Positions 1-9,538 are shown, counted from the first letter of the stretch. The stretch: 49,365 bases of DNA from Salinicola salarius (GCF_002179555.1 NZ_NHOU01000024.1:1-49365); one strand, 5' to 3'. Notes: generated by a model from the letters alone, not told the origin. Translations and numbers: made by a program.

Positions 1-1
1 T

Positions 2-184
2 CAGGTGGCCAGATTCACTGTGCCACTACACGGTATCGATTTTCCGGCAGGCAAGAACGATATCGTTGAGCACGCCAAGAAAAATGGTGCGGAATCCGAC
101 GTCATGAAAGTCGTCGAAGCCTTGCCCGAAGGCCAGTACGAAAACATGGCCGATGTCATGAAAGGCGTGGGGGAGGCCGAATAA
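2..184 (+). CDS. DUF2795 family protein, 3' part (cut by window edge)
   Basis: An open frame enters from the left edge and stops at 182-184. The visible 60 residues contain HGIDFPAGKNDIVEHAKKNG and end in a segment with LPEGQYENMADVM. This is the usual shape of the small DUF2795 proteins, where a short helical domain ends in a conserved 'LP…Y.s..Dv..av' segment. The molecular function of the family is unknown to me; such genes often sit beside DUF892 or other general-stress genes, as here. The start lies outside the window. Family call from motif recognition only. Confidence 0.75.
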   Translation, partial: QVARFTVPLHGIDFPAGKNDIVEHAKKNGAESDVMKVVEALPEGQYENMADVMKGVGEAE

Positions 185-269
185 GCCGGACGGCTTCGAT
201 TCAGGGATGCGTAACCCAACGATGGCCTTCGTTCGACTACGAGGCCGGTAGTTTTCAAGGAGATGAACG

Positions 270-782
270 ATGAGTAGCGATCCCATGCAACAGCTTCATT
301 CATGGCTCAAGGACGCTCATGCCATGGAAGAGCAGGCCGAGCAGATGCTGACCGCCCAGGCCAAGCGTCTGGAGCATTATCCGAAATTGCAGGCGCGCAT
401 TACCCAGCATATCGATGAAACCAAGTCCCAGGCCGCTCGGCTCGAGGAGTGTCTGGAGTCGATGAATACCAGCACCTCGACGATGAAAGACCTGGGCGGG
501 AAGTTCGCCGCGATGGGCCAGGCGATCGGCGGTTCCATGGCGCCCGACGAAGTGGTCAAGGGTAGCGTCGCCAGTTACGCCTTCGAGCACTTCGAGATCG
601 CCAACTACCGTGCGTTGATCGCTGCCGCCGATCAGTTGGGTGAGATTCGTATCAAGGAAGTCTGCGAAAGCATCCTCCAGGAGGAGCTGGCCATGGCGAA
701 GTGGCTGGAAGACAACCTCGACGACGTTACCCGTGCCTTCCTCGCCCGGTCGGAAAGTGACGAACTGAGCGGTAAACGGTAA
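270..782 (+). CDS. DUF892 / YciE-YciF ferritin-like protein
   Basis: A 170-residue, mostly helical protein. Glu and His residues are spaced as in the ferritin-like four-helix DUF892 family (for example LKDAHAMEEQAEQML near the N terminus, and HFEIANYRALIAAAD plus ILQEELAMAKWLEDNL in the second half). The family is linked to stress responses and may bind a di-metal centre. The ATG at 270 follows a strong AAGGAGATGA ribosome binding site. A rho-independent terminator follows at 824-849. The stop codon lies inside a heptamer repeat (GGTAAAC, three copies from 771), so the C terminus may have been altered by slippage. A second DUF892 gene further right is broken by an island. Confidence 0.85.
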   Translation: MSSDPMQQLHSWLKDAHAMEEQAEQMLTAQAKRLEHYPKLQARITQHIDETKSQAARLEECLESMNTSTSTMKDLGGKFAAMGQAIGGSMAPDEVVKGSVASYAFEHFEIANYRALIAAADQLGEIRIKEVCESILQEELAMAKWLEDNLDDVTRAFLARSESDELSGKR

Positions 783-793
783 ACGGTAAACGG
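771..793 (+). repeat. GGTAAAC heptamer repeat over the stop codon
   Basis: Three perfect copies of GGTAAAC followed by GG. The first TAA read in frame is the stop of the DUF892 gene at 780-782. Confidence 0.9.
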
Positions 794-823
794 AAAAGAC
801 AGATATTGCTGGCTTGTCGAACC

Positions 824-849
824 GAGGCTCAACATCATCGTTGAGCCTC
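824..849 (+). terminator. Rho-independent terminator after DUF892 gene
   Basis: Perfect 10-bp arms GAGGCTCAAC and GTTGAGCCTC around the loop ATCATC, followed by TTTC. It could also serve the convergent alcohol dehydrogenase transcript. Confidence 0.75.
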
Positions 850-905
850 TTTCGTTGGTGCCTTTCCCAGAGTTCCTGATTTGCCGGGCTTACTCTATGG
901 CCTCT

Positions 906-975
906 GACCTCGAGCTTTATGACCTCGAGCTTTATGACCTCGAGCTTTATGACCTCGAGCTCTATGACCTCGAGG
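906..975. repeat. 15-bp tandem repeat, about 4.7 copies
   Basis: The unit GACCTCGAGCTTTAT starts at 906, 921 and 936. A fourth copy at 951 carries one substitution (CTCTAT) and a partial fifth copy runs 966-975. The array sits between convergent genes, directly beyond the stop codon of the alcohol dehydrogenase (minus strand, ends 983). Confidence 0.95.
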
Positions 976-982
976 CTTGGCC

Positions 983-2155
983 TCAAGGCTCAAAGACGAC
1001 ACGCAGGCAGTCGTCGCTCTTGTGCTTGAACATGGCGTAGCCTTGGGGGCCCTCTTCCAGCGAAGCGGTATGGGTCATGAGGTAGGAAGGGTCGAGTTCG
1101 CCGGCCTGAATGTGTTCGAAGATCCGTTCGACATAGCGCTGCCCCGGCTGCTGGCCCGATTTCATCGTCAGCGCCTTGTTGACGACCGCGCCGATCGGGA
1201 ACTTGTCCATGAAGCCCGCGTAGACGCCAAGCACGGACACGGTCCCTCCCTTGCGACAGGAGTGGATCGCCTGGCGCAGCGCCGCACCGCGTTCCGTCTG
1301 CAGCCGCATCATCTGCTTCGTACGGTCGTAGACATCTTCGAGCTTGTGTTCGGAATGCGCTTCCATGCCCACGCAGTCGATGCATCGGTCGGGGCCGCGC
1401 CCGCCGGTCAGGCTCAACAGCGCATCATGAATGTCATGCTGGGTGTAGTTCAGCCCGATCGCCCCGCCCTGCTTGCGAGCGAGGTGCAGCCGATCCTCGA
1501 AGCGGTCGATGGCGATGACCTGCTCGGCGCCCATCAGATAGGCGCTCCGAATGGCCATCTGCCCGACACCCCCGCAGCCCCAGACGGCGACCGTGTCGCC
1601 CGGTTCGATATCGGCGATGTCGGCGCCGTAATAGCCCGTGGGAACGGCATCCGAGACGAACAGCGCCTTCTCGTCGCTGATGCCTTCCGGCACCTTGAAC
1701 AGATTGACGTCGGCGAACGGCACCCTGACGTAGGTGGCATGGCTGCCGGCGTATCCGCCGAATGCATGGCTGTAGCCGAAGATGCCCGTACAGGCGTGTC
1801 CGTAGAGTTCCTGGGTGAACGTGGGATTGGGGTTGGAGTTGTCGCAGCAGGAAAATTCCTGACGCTGGCAAGGCTGACAGTCGCCACAGCCAAGGATCGA
1901 GATCGCGATGACCCGATCCCCACGGCTGAACTGGGTCACCCCGCTTCCTGCCTCGACCACTTCTCCCAGAAACTCGTGCCCGAGCACGTCGCCGGCGTGC
2001 ATCGTGGGTACGTAACCATCCAGAAGATGCAGGTCGGAGCCGCAGACGGACGACAGCTTGACCCGAACGATGACGTCACGGGGGTTGATCAATTCCGGAT
2101 CGGGCAACGTCTCGACGCTCAGCCGATTGGTGCCTTGCCATGTCAATGCTCGCAT
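983..2155 (-). CDS. Zinc-dependent alcohol dehydrogenase (glutathione-independent formaldehyde [17 protein letters not shown])
   Basis: A 390-residue MDR-superfamily dehydrogenase. The N-terminal catalytic domain has the zinc ligands of VCGSDLHLLDG and GHEFLGEVVE, and the structural-zinc cysteine cluster in GDCQPCQRQEFSCCD. The Rossmann fold shows VWGCGGVGQMAIRSA at about residue 190. The inserted segment with CIDCVGMEAH and the overall length resemble the FdhA-like group rather than class III enzymes, so the substrate is uncertain. The start at 2155 is preceded by AGGAGA; the frame is open upstream but without start signals. It lies downstream of the SRPBCC gene on the same strand, and I infer a two-gene stress operon. 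Confidence 0.85.
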   Translation of the reverse strand: MRALTWQGTNRLSVETLPDPELINPRDVIVRVKLSSVCGSDLHLLDGYVPTMHAGDVLGHEFLGEVVEAGSGVTQFSRGDRVIAISILGCGDCQPCQRQEFSCCDNSNPNPTFTQELYGHACTGIFGYSHAFGGYAGSHATYVRVPFADVNLFKVPEGISDEKALFVSDAVPTGYYGADIADIEPGDTVAVWGCGGVGQMAIRSAYLMGAEQVIAIDRFEDRLHLARKQGGAIGLNYTQHDIHDALLSLTGGRGPDRCIDCVGMEAHSEHKLEDVYDRTKQMMRLQTERGAALRQAIHSCRKGGTVSVLGVYAGFMDKFPIGAVVNKALTMKSGQQPGQRYVERIFEHIQAGELDPSYLMTHTASLEEGPQGYAMFKHKSDDCLRVVFEP

Positions 2156-2319
2156 GAAGACTCTCCTTGTTCCTGTTCGGCCTGTGCCACGTCCCGCGGA
2201 ACATTCATGATCGACAAGGCCAGCCGACGACAGGCTTCGTCTGAAAGCGGGGCGTGCCTTGACAACGTCTGGTGGTCCACGAATTCCTGGACAAGCCCGA
2301 TTTTCCAATCTCCCAAATC

Positions 2320-3039
2320 TCAGGTAAACGGCCGCGATGCCGTGATCTCGCCGGTTTCCATCTTCTGCTTGAAGCGCCGGAGGTTGCGGTGCAGCCAATG
2401 GGAAGTGCCGCCCGATCCCTTGTCGGCCAGATAGCCCAAGTGGCCTTTGGCGGGTTCGTAGGTCACGTAGCACTGGACTTCCGTCCCGCCTCTGCCTGGC
2501 GCGTCCTGAAAACGCACCCAGCCGGAAAACGGCGGCAGAGCTTCCGAGTCGGAGACCCACTCGAGGAACTCCCCCTCCCGATCGTCGACGAGACGCACGA
2601 GAAGCTGTTTCGCGGGGTCGCTATCCAGGATCCAGCGTGTCGTCCGATCGTCGACCTGCTCGATATGCATGGCGGGCGTCAGGACTTCGGCCAGCTTGTC
2701 GGGCGCGCGCCAGAAACGGTAGAGCTCATCGCGAGGCTTGTTGACGGTCACGCTGTGCGAGACCACCCTGGCCGCCTGCCAATGATGCGCTTCGGCCACG
2801 TGCTTCTCGTAAGGAGAGGCCGAGAGTGCGCCCTTGAGCCGACACTCTCCCTTGATGGCCCGATAGACCAGCATTCCTGACAGGATGGCCTGCCCCCAAC
2901 CCATGAGGCCGCCTTTTCTCAAACCGCCTGCTATCCCCCACAAACCACCGCCCAGCGAAGCCCAGCGTTCCACGCCAGTGACCGGAGCCATATCCTGCTT
3001 GCGGGTATGCGAAAGCGTATGTCGCGCTTCGGAAGACAT
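2320..3039 (-). CDS. DUF2892 membrane segment fused to SRPBCC domain
   Basis: A 239-residue protein in two parts. Residues ~20-70 (VERWASLGGGLWGIAGGL… then YRAIKGECRLKGAL) look like the DUF2892/YgaP-type inner-membrane hairpin. The rest, from VSHSVTVNKPRDELYRFWR onward, is an SRPBCC (START/cyclase-like) ligand-binding domain ending in LHRNLRRFKQKMETGEI. The function is unknown; the family is often annotated as cyclase/dehydrase. The gene precedes the alcohol dehydrogenase by about 165 bp on the same strand. This pairing is common in stress regulons of proteobacteria (from memory, not verified). Confidence 0.8.
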   Translation of the reverse strand: MSSEARHTLSHTRKQDMAPVTGVERWASLGGGLWGIAGGLRKGGLMGWGQAILSGMLVYRAIKGECRLKGALSASPYEKHVAEAHHWQAARVVSHSVTVNKPRDELYRFWRAPDKLAEVLTPAMHIEQVDDRTTRWILDSDPAKQLLVRLVDDREGEFLEWVSDSEALPPFSGWVRFQDAPGRGGTEVQCYVTYEPAKGHLGYLADKGSGGTSHWLHRNLRRFKQKMETGEITASRPFT

Positions 3040-3373
3040 CGAATTTCTCCCTTTTCAGCCGGATCGCGGTAGGTCGCGGTCACGGTCGACGATAGTGCCT
3101 GTTGGCAATGTTTAACGTTAGCCGATCGCCAATCCCGCGAGCGCACCGATGCCCGGCGGCGTTAAAGCACATCAAATCCGATCGCAGAATCCCGATCGCG
3201 AGGCAACGTCAAGGCAGCGTCAACGCTTTGACAGGTATCGATTAGCGCAGATAAACAACCGCGGTTCATCGTACCGAAGGAGTGCTTCTCGACACCCGAA
3301 AAAAGGGCTATGTTGAGAAAGCAGTTGTCTGAGGAGAACTCATCCACGAACGGATTCGGTATAGGTTACCAAC
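3040..3373. other. Intergenic region, no gene seen
   Basis: A 334-bp divergent spacer between the SRPBCC gene and the small acidic-protein gene. A TATAGG element at about 3360, close to the start at 3374, could be a -10 box, but no clear -35 is seen. Nothing else was recognised. Confidence 0.5.
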
Positions 3374-3673
3374 ATGGAAAATGAACGTAGCGCTGTCTAT
3401 GACGGCGAAAGTCGGTTGGTAGGTAATGTCATCAAGGAAAACGGTACGCAAAACGTATTGATGGAAACCGAGGAAGGCACCACTTACCGTATTCCGATGG
3501 AAAAGCTGACTCGCCATGACACGCACTGGGTCTTGAACGATCCGGTGGATCACTTTCCTGCCGTTCCTTCCGAGCAGGAAATGCAGGCCCGTGTGGACGA
3601 CATGAGCGCGGACAGTTTCCCGGCGAGCGATCCACCCAGCTTTACGCCCGGCAAGCCGGATATCGAAAGATGA
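3374..3673 (+). CDS. Small acidic protein with SFPASDPPSF tail
   Basis: A 99-residue hypothetical protein. Its C terminus carries DDMSADSFPASDPPSF, a motif recurring at the end of many small uncharacterised proteobacterial proteins. The N-terminal half reads like a small beta-rich fold (RLVGNVIKENGTQNVLMETE). No signal peptide or membrane segment is visible. The ribosome binding site is weak (AGGTTACC). Function unknown. Confidence 0.7.
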   Translation: MENERSAVYDGESRLVGNVIKENGTQNVLMETEEGTTYRIPMEKLTRHDTHWVLNDPVDHFPAVPSEQEMQARVDDMSADSFPASDPPSFTPGKPDIER

Positions 3674-3706
3674 TTTCTTTCGGATGGAAACCGCTTACTG
3701 AAACCT

Positions 3707-3732
3707 CAAAAAAGGCCCTCGCCATGAGGGCC
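3707..3732 (-). terminator. Terminator after the split DUF892 gene
   Basis: The stem GGCCCTC / GAGGGCC with a 5-nt loop at 3714-3732 is followed on the minus strand by a run of T (poly-A at 3707-3713). It lies just past the minus-strand stop at 3755. Confidence 0.8.
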
Positions 3733-3754
3733 TAATCGATCCGGAACTCGAGAC

Positions 3755-3904
3755 TTATCCCGCTTTCTGATTCACGTTCTGCTTGGCCAGCTTGGAGAGC
3801 TTGTCATCGGTGGCCTTCTCTTCCTTGAGCGTCTCGGCAAGGATATCTTTGGCTTCGGTATAACCGAGCTGCTCAGCCATTGCGCACAAGGTGCCATAGG
3901 CGGC
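3755..3904 (-). pseudogene. 3' fragment of a split DUF892 (yciE-like) gene
   Basis: On the minus strand this encodes AAYGTLCAMAEQLGYTEAKD and ends with KEEKATDDKLSKLAKQNVNQKAG, the C-terminal third of a DUF892 ferritin-like protein. The frame runs back to 3940, but the residues before AAYG (MCVNTFTETADF) overlap an inverted repeat and are probably not all native. The matching N-terminal 114 residues lie at 10727-11068 on the same strand. Joining them (…KVEHYEI + AAYGTL…) gives about 163 residues, the normal family length. The exact left junction is uncertain, between about 3904 and 3923. A different paralogue as the source is possible but less likely. Confidence 0.8.
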
Positions 3905-3908
3905 AAAA

Positions 3909-3952
3909 TCCGCCGTCTCTGTGAAAGTGTTAACGCACACAGAGACGGCGGA
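3909..3952. repeat. Perfect 15-bp inverted repeat at the left island junction
   Basis: The arms TCCGCCGTCTCTGTG (3909-3923) and CACAGAGACGGCGGA (3938-3952) are exact reverse complements around a 14-nt loop. The left arm overlaps the end of the yciE-like reading frame. This could be an element end or the scar of an inverted duplication made at integration. Confidence 0.85.
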
Positions 3953-4318
3953 GACCGCCCTAATGCTAGGCCGCGCGTAGCGCGGGATTAGCCTTCAAGA
4001 GCGGCGGACGAAACACGACGAAATCGTGCCTTGCAGGTGCGATTTCCAGAAACTTCGTTCGTCATCCTTTCCGCTGCCCGAGCCGTGCCAACTGGAGCAT
4101 GGGGCTTATGCCTACGCCGGGGCGGTGTCGCCAATGCCCTATCAGGACGAGGCCGGTACCGCGTGCGATTGACCCTCGCCACAGCACTCGAAACCGCATC
4201 GGAAAGACACATTCACCAGGAAGCCGGACTGACGCACCGGCAGCAGAATCGCGTCACTCTCGCAGGCTTGCGTGTGCCTTCATCACACTGCGTATCACTT
4301 ACCAACGGAGAAACGGGT
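3953..4318. other. Island left flank, no gene seen
   Basis: A 366-bp stretch between the junction repeat and the integrase start. A plus-strand frame is open through part of it, but it has no convincing start and no recognisable protein. It may hold the element end or attachment site. Confidence 0.4.
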
Positions 4319-5255
4319 TTGAGAGGCAACAATTACGGATTACGAACACGAGATATGGCACAGGCCGGGCGCTTTGCCATGAAACAAGAGGCAGCCAATG
4401 GCGATGCTAGCTTCTCCACCGCAGCCAGTGTAGGAGATCGTTTCACTCTTTTTGCGGCATTCGCTCAGAGCGAGGGCCTCAGACGACTGGAGGAGATCAC
4501 TGCAGAGCTGGTGACACAATATGGCCAGTCCCTGGCCGACCAGGTTGCAGACGGCACGATGTCGGCGTCATACGCCCAGAATCTGGTCTCGGCGATAAAT
4601 TCGGTTATGAAAGCCGCCACGCGAGGAGAGTGGAACAGTGTGAGTCCTACCAGGACCTGCGGTATTGCAAAAAGATCGAATATACGGAAAACGCCCGCTG
4701 CATCTATCGAGCGAGACAAAGTTGAGGCTGCCAGGGAACGTATGACAGCCCGTGGCCAAGCCATCACAGACCTGGCTCGGGACCTGGGCCTTCGGTCAAA
4801 AGAAGCGAGCCTGATCAACGCCAAGGGGGCATTAAACGAGGCGAGGTCAACTGGCAGAGTGACCATCACGGACGGCACGAAAGGCGGAAAACGGCGAGAG
4901 GTGCCTATCACACAGGGCCGACAGATAGCGTCGCTGGAACGCGCAGCTCTGGTCCAGGGTGAGGCCCGTTCGCTGATTCCGGAGGATCAGACCTGGGCAC
5001 AGTTCCGTGATAAGGGATTGCGGGGAATTCGAGAGACTCTGCAAAGATGGGGAATGACTGGCCTGCATGACCTCCGAGCAGGTTACGCCAGTGAGCGATA
5101 CCAGGCGCTAACAGGCGCTAACAGGCCACCGGATTCCGATTGATGGCGGCCAGGCAACCAGAGAGGACGACAAATCGGCTCGGGAGATCATCGCTGTCGA
5201 ACTCGGACACGGAAGAATCGATGTCGTGGCATCGTACATAGGAGCCAGGCCATGA
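4319..5255 (+). pseudogene. Frameshifted tyrosine integrase (Integrase_1-like family)
   Basis: A TTG start at 4319 with a GGAG box 9 nt upstream begins LRGNNYGLRTRDMAQAGRF. The frame continues through a core-binding region to a catalytic domain with GLHDLRAGYASERYQALTG (the HxLR box), then hits a stop at 5141-5143. The missing end, REIIAVELGHGRIDVVASYI (the LGH box and Tyr nucleophile region), is present in another frame up to the TGA at 5253-5255. Removing one copy of the 10-bp duplication at 5103-5122 restores a continuous frame through ALTGHRIPIDGGQ. The gene is therefore a probably inactive integrase, broken by one slippage event. It overlaps the next gene by ATGA. Confidence 0.8.
5103..5122 (+). 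repeat. 10-bp tandem duplication breaking the integrase
   Basis: Two exact copies of AGGCGCTAAC in tandem. A 10-bp insertion shifts the integrase frame by +1 just after the HxLR box. Confidence 0.9.
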
Positions 5256-5524
5256 GGCAGGAATTATTCTACAGACTGCACCAACATGCCCGAAAAGGTG
5301 GGAAAACCGCTCGTCGGCGGCAACTCAGGCGCATCGAAACATTTTTACGATGGTGTGGACGCGCCCCCGACCAAATTGGCCGGCGGCAGGTGCACGAGTT
5401 TTATCGGGCACATGATTTTGCACCGACCACTGCGCGGGATTATGACAGTGCGATCAGGCTACTGTGGAGAACAATGGGCAGGGCTGGCGAACCACCCAGA
5501 CCACCAGGCCAGGATCAGAGTTGA
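5252..5524 (+). CDS. Small integrase-associated protein (core-binding-domain-like)
   Basis: A 90-residue basic protein beginning MRQELFYRLHQHARKGGKTA. Its ATG overlaps the last codon and stop of the integrase frame (ATGA). The RRIETFLRWCGRAPDQIG and TTARDYDSAIRLLWR segments resemble the SAM-like DNA-binding domain of tyrosine recombinases. I infer a partner of the integrase, translationally coupled to it. With the integrase broken it is probably no longer useful. No name recognised. Confidence 0.55.
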   Translation: MRQELFYRLHQHARKGGKTARRRQLRRIETFLRWCGRAPDQIGRRQVHEFYRAHDFAPTTARDYDSAIRLLWRTMGRAGEPPRPPGQDQS

Positions 5525-5597
5525 TGGTTTGCACATCGCCCATGGTTTTTACTGTCGATGCTCTTTTTCCTTGCCCACCCTTAAGGCCACACCTTGA

Positions 5598-5775
5598 ATT
5601 GCTGCCCGTTTCCAGATCCACCCCACCATAGTCAGCACCTGGAAGCGCGACCTATTGGAGAGCGCGTCCGACCTCCTCGAAGGCAAGAGTATAGTCGGTA
5701 AGCAATTCGATGAACTCAGCACGGACGAACTGTACCGTGAGATTCGCCGACTGACGGTGGAACGCAATTTTTGTT
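5598..5775 (+). pseudogene. IS3-family transposase OrfA remnant
   Basis: In frame from about 5598 the sequence reads ARFQIHPTIVSTWKRDLLES, then LSTDELYREIRRLTVERNF. This is the helix-turn-helix end and coiled region of an IS3-family OrfA (compare the 'IHPTQIS.WK..LLE' and 'ELY..IGRL..E..' pattern). A stop lies just upstream, no start is present, and no OrfB follows. The remnant shows that the island's left part was assembled from mobile-element debris. Confidence 0.7.
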
Positions 5776-5873
5776 GCTTAAGCTCCTGGGTGGCTCGTTC
5801 CACTTTGGCTGAGCTCCATGTATTTCACAGAGCCCTTCGGAAAATCCTTGCGAACCAAAAGCACTTCATCAAC

Positions 5874-5902
5874 CTGTCACGTCAGTGACACGACGGTGTC
5901 AT
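5874..5902 (+). promoter_or_regulatory. Candidate Pho box / operator of the ptx operon
   Basis: Three heptamers spaced exactly 11 bp apart, CTGTCAC-gtca-GTGACAC-gacg-GTGTCAT. The first and third match the PhoB half-site CTGTCAT at 6 of 7 positions, the middle one at only 4. The first two also form the inverted repeat TGTCAC-gtca-GTGACA (5875-5890), which could instead bind the LysR protein PtxE. The site lies 68 bp upstream of ptxA. Phosphate-starvation control is known for ptx operons; assignment of this site is inference. Confidence 0.4.
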
Positions 5903-5969
5903 CCCTCAGCTTTACCGTTCAATTGTAACTCGCAATACGGCGAGCTTATTTATTGCAAAAGGTGATCCT

Positions 5970-7677
<1,708 letters not shown>

Positions 7678-7687
7678 GGAGTGCCCC

Positions 7688-8518
7688 ATGAACTATACAA
7701 CGACGGAACCGGCGACTCTGTCGCCGGCCCCGTCGGCCTCCGTGCTGGATGAGCACGCGAAAGGCTGGCGGAAAAAACTCGGACAGTCGCTGTTAGTGCT
7801 GCTCATCATTTTTGTCGCAAGTTGGTACGTAGGGCTGCTCAATTTCAATACACTTGCCAATGGCGTGCCAGCCATAGGCACACTCATTGGCGAATCTCTT
7901 CCACCTGACTTCACCAATGTGGCCAGCTGGGTGTCGCCGTTAATCGACACGCTTGCGATGAGCATTGCCGGTACTGCCATTGCAGTAACCTTGTCTGTGC
8001 CACTGGCATTCCTGGCTGCGCGCAACACCTCTCCACATCCGGTGGTGTTCCAAGTAACTCGAACCCTTTTAAACGGTTTGCGTTCAGTCCCGGAACTGAT
8101 CATGGGCATCATCTTCGTGGCTGCTGTTGGTTTTGGGGCGTTGCCTGGCGTACTGGCGCTCGGTCTTCACTCCATTGGCATGGTTGGAAAGTTTTTTGCC
8201 GAAGCGATTGAGCATGTAGATGAGGCGCCAGTGGAAGCGGCCGATGCTGCCGGCGCTACTCGCTTGCAGGTGCTCTATCACGCCGTGCTGCCACAAGTAC
8301 TTCCTCAATTCGCGGACGTGTCCATTTATCGCTGGGAATACAATTTCCGTGCCTCGACCGTAATGGGCATGGTGGGTGCCGGTGGTATTGGCTTCGAATT
8401 GATGGGCTCGCTGAGAATCATGCAGTATCAGGAAGTCAGCGCCATTCTCATTGTCATCTTGTTGATGGTCACCGTCGTGGACAGTCTCAGTGGCCGCCTT
8501 CGTAAGAAATTCAAATAA
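7688..8518 (+). CDS. ptxC: Phosphite ABC transporter permease PtxC
   Basis: A 276-residue PhnE-type permease. The ATG at 7688 is preceded by GAGGAG; an earlier in-frame ATG at 7625 lies inside ptxB and is rejected. A hydrophobic segment at ~35-55 (LLVLLIIFVASWYVGLL) is followed by several more. The conserved permease loop that contacts the ATPase is visible (EAADAAGATRLQVLYHAVLP). It forms the channel of the phosphite importer with PtxA and PtxB. Confidence 0.9.
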   Translation: MNYTTTEPATLSPAPSASVLDEHAKGWRKKLGQSLLVLLIIFVASWYVGLLNFNTLANGVPAIGTLIGESLPPDFTNVASWVSPLIDTLAMSIAGTAIAVTLSVPLAFLAARNTSPHPVVFQVTRTLLNGLRSVPELIMGIIFVAAVGFGALPGVLALGLHSIGMVGKFFAEAIEHVDEAPVEAADAAGATRLQVLYHAVLPQVLPQFADVSIYRWEYNFRASTVMGMVGAGGIGFELMGSLRIMQYQEVSAILIVILLMVTVVDSLSGRLRKKFK

Positions 8519-8527
8519 GGAACGTCG

Positions 8528-9538
8528 ATGAAACCCAAGGTTGTGATAACCCATAAGATCCATGACAGTGTTCTGGATGAACTTGCCCAAGATTGCGAGC
8601 TGGTCACCAACCAATCCGGCGCCACGTTGCCCCAGGAGGAAGTGGCTGCGCGCGTTGCAGACGCTGATGCGATGATGGCGTTCATGCCAGACCGAGTTGG
8701 AGTGGAGTTCCTACAGGGGTGTCCGCGCTTGAAGGTGATTGGTGCAGCCCTGAAAGGCTATGACAACTTTGATGTGGATGCCTGCACGCGTCATGGGGTT
8801 TGGCTGACATTTGTACCGGATTTGCTAACCGTGCCTACTGCAGAGCTAACGGTCGGGCTGACGATCAGTCTCACCCGACAAGTCAAGGCGGCGGACCACT
8901 TCGTTCGATCCGGTGAATTTACTGGCTGGACACCACGCTTCTATGGGCAGGGGATCGAAGGCTCACGGATTGGTATTGTGGGTATGGGGGCCATCGGCCA
9001 AGCGGTGGCGCAGCGCCTGAACGGATGGGGAGCGGATTTAATCTATTCCCAGCCGGAACGTTTACCCGTGCAGCATGAGCAGGCACTGGGTTTGTCCCAT
9101 ACTCCCCTCAAGATGCTGCTGGCCCAGTCAGATATTGTGATCCTGGCACTGGCGCTCAATGAGCAAACCCTCCACACCATTAATCGCGAAACGCTAACAG
9201 GAATGAAACCGGGCGCATTCCTTATCAATCCCTGCCGTGGATCTGTGGTGGATGAGGGTAGTGTTCTGCAAGCGCTTCAATCCGGTCAGTTGGGGGGGTA
9301 CGCCGCTGATGTGTTTGAGATGGAAGATTGGGCGAGAGAAGATCGTCCGAGGGAGATCGCCCAGGGGCTCAGGGCCCACCCCAACACGCTGTTTACTGCT
9401 CACATCGGATCGGCAGTCAGCCAGGTGCGTCTGGCTATCGAGCAACGCGCTGCTCGGAACATTCTGCAAGTGCTTCGGGGTGAGCGGCCGGGTGATGCGA
9501 TCAATGATCCCAGTGGCCGCGAGAGCGGCCCATGCTGA
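8528..9538 (+). CDS. ptxD: Phosphite dehydrogenase PtxD
   Basis: A 336-residue D-2-hydroxyacid-dehydrogenase-family enzyme that oxidises phosphite to phosphate with a nicotinamide cofactor. Its length equals that of the Pseudomonas stutzeri enzyme as I remember it, and the key residues fall at the same numbers: K76 (in [10 protein letters not shown]), W134, Y139, R237 (NPCRGSVVD), E266 (FEMEDWA), H292 and S295 (AHIGSA). The Rossmann loop is GIVGMGAIG at 149-157. In the cofactor-selecting segment after strand beta-2, positions 175-176 read Q-P where the known enzyme has E-A, so NAD/NADP preference may differ. The last bases overlap ptxE. Confidence 0.95.
   Translation: MKPKVVITHKIHDSVLDELAQDCELVTNQSGATLPQEEVAARVADADAMMAFMPDRVGVEFLQGCPRLKVIGAALKGYDNFDVDACTRHGVWLTFVPDLLTVPTAELTVGLTISLTRQVKAADHFVRSGEFTGWTPRFYGQGIEGSRIGIVGMGAIGQAVAQRLNGWGADLIYSQPERLPVQHEQALGLSHTPLKMLLAQSDIVILALALNEQTLHTINRETLTGMKPGAFLINPCRGSVVDEGSVLQALQSGQLGGYAADVFEMEDWAREDRPREIAQGLRAHPNTLFTAHIGSAVSQVRLAIEQRAARNILQVLRGERPGDAINDPSGRESGPC

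Noticed and set aside
906-975. The 15-bp array as a CRISPR
   Set aside because: The units are directly adjacent with no spacers, so it is a simple tandem repeat.
977-2434. Long plus-strand frame of 485 codons
   Set aside because: It is the antisense shadow of the alcohol dehydrogenase, with Arg/His/Gly-rich composition and no family resemblance.
983-2560. A longer alcohol dehydrogenase starting at 2560
   Set aside because: The extra N-terminal residues are low complexity and lie antisense to the SRPBCC gene's end. The ATG at 2155 has a good AGGAGA site and the family N terminus MRALTW.
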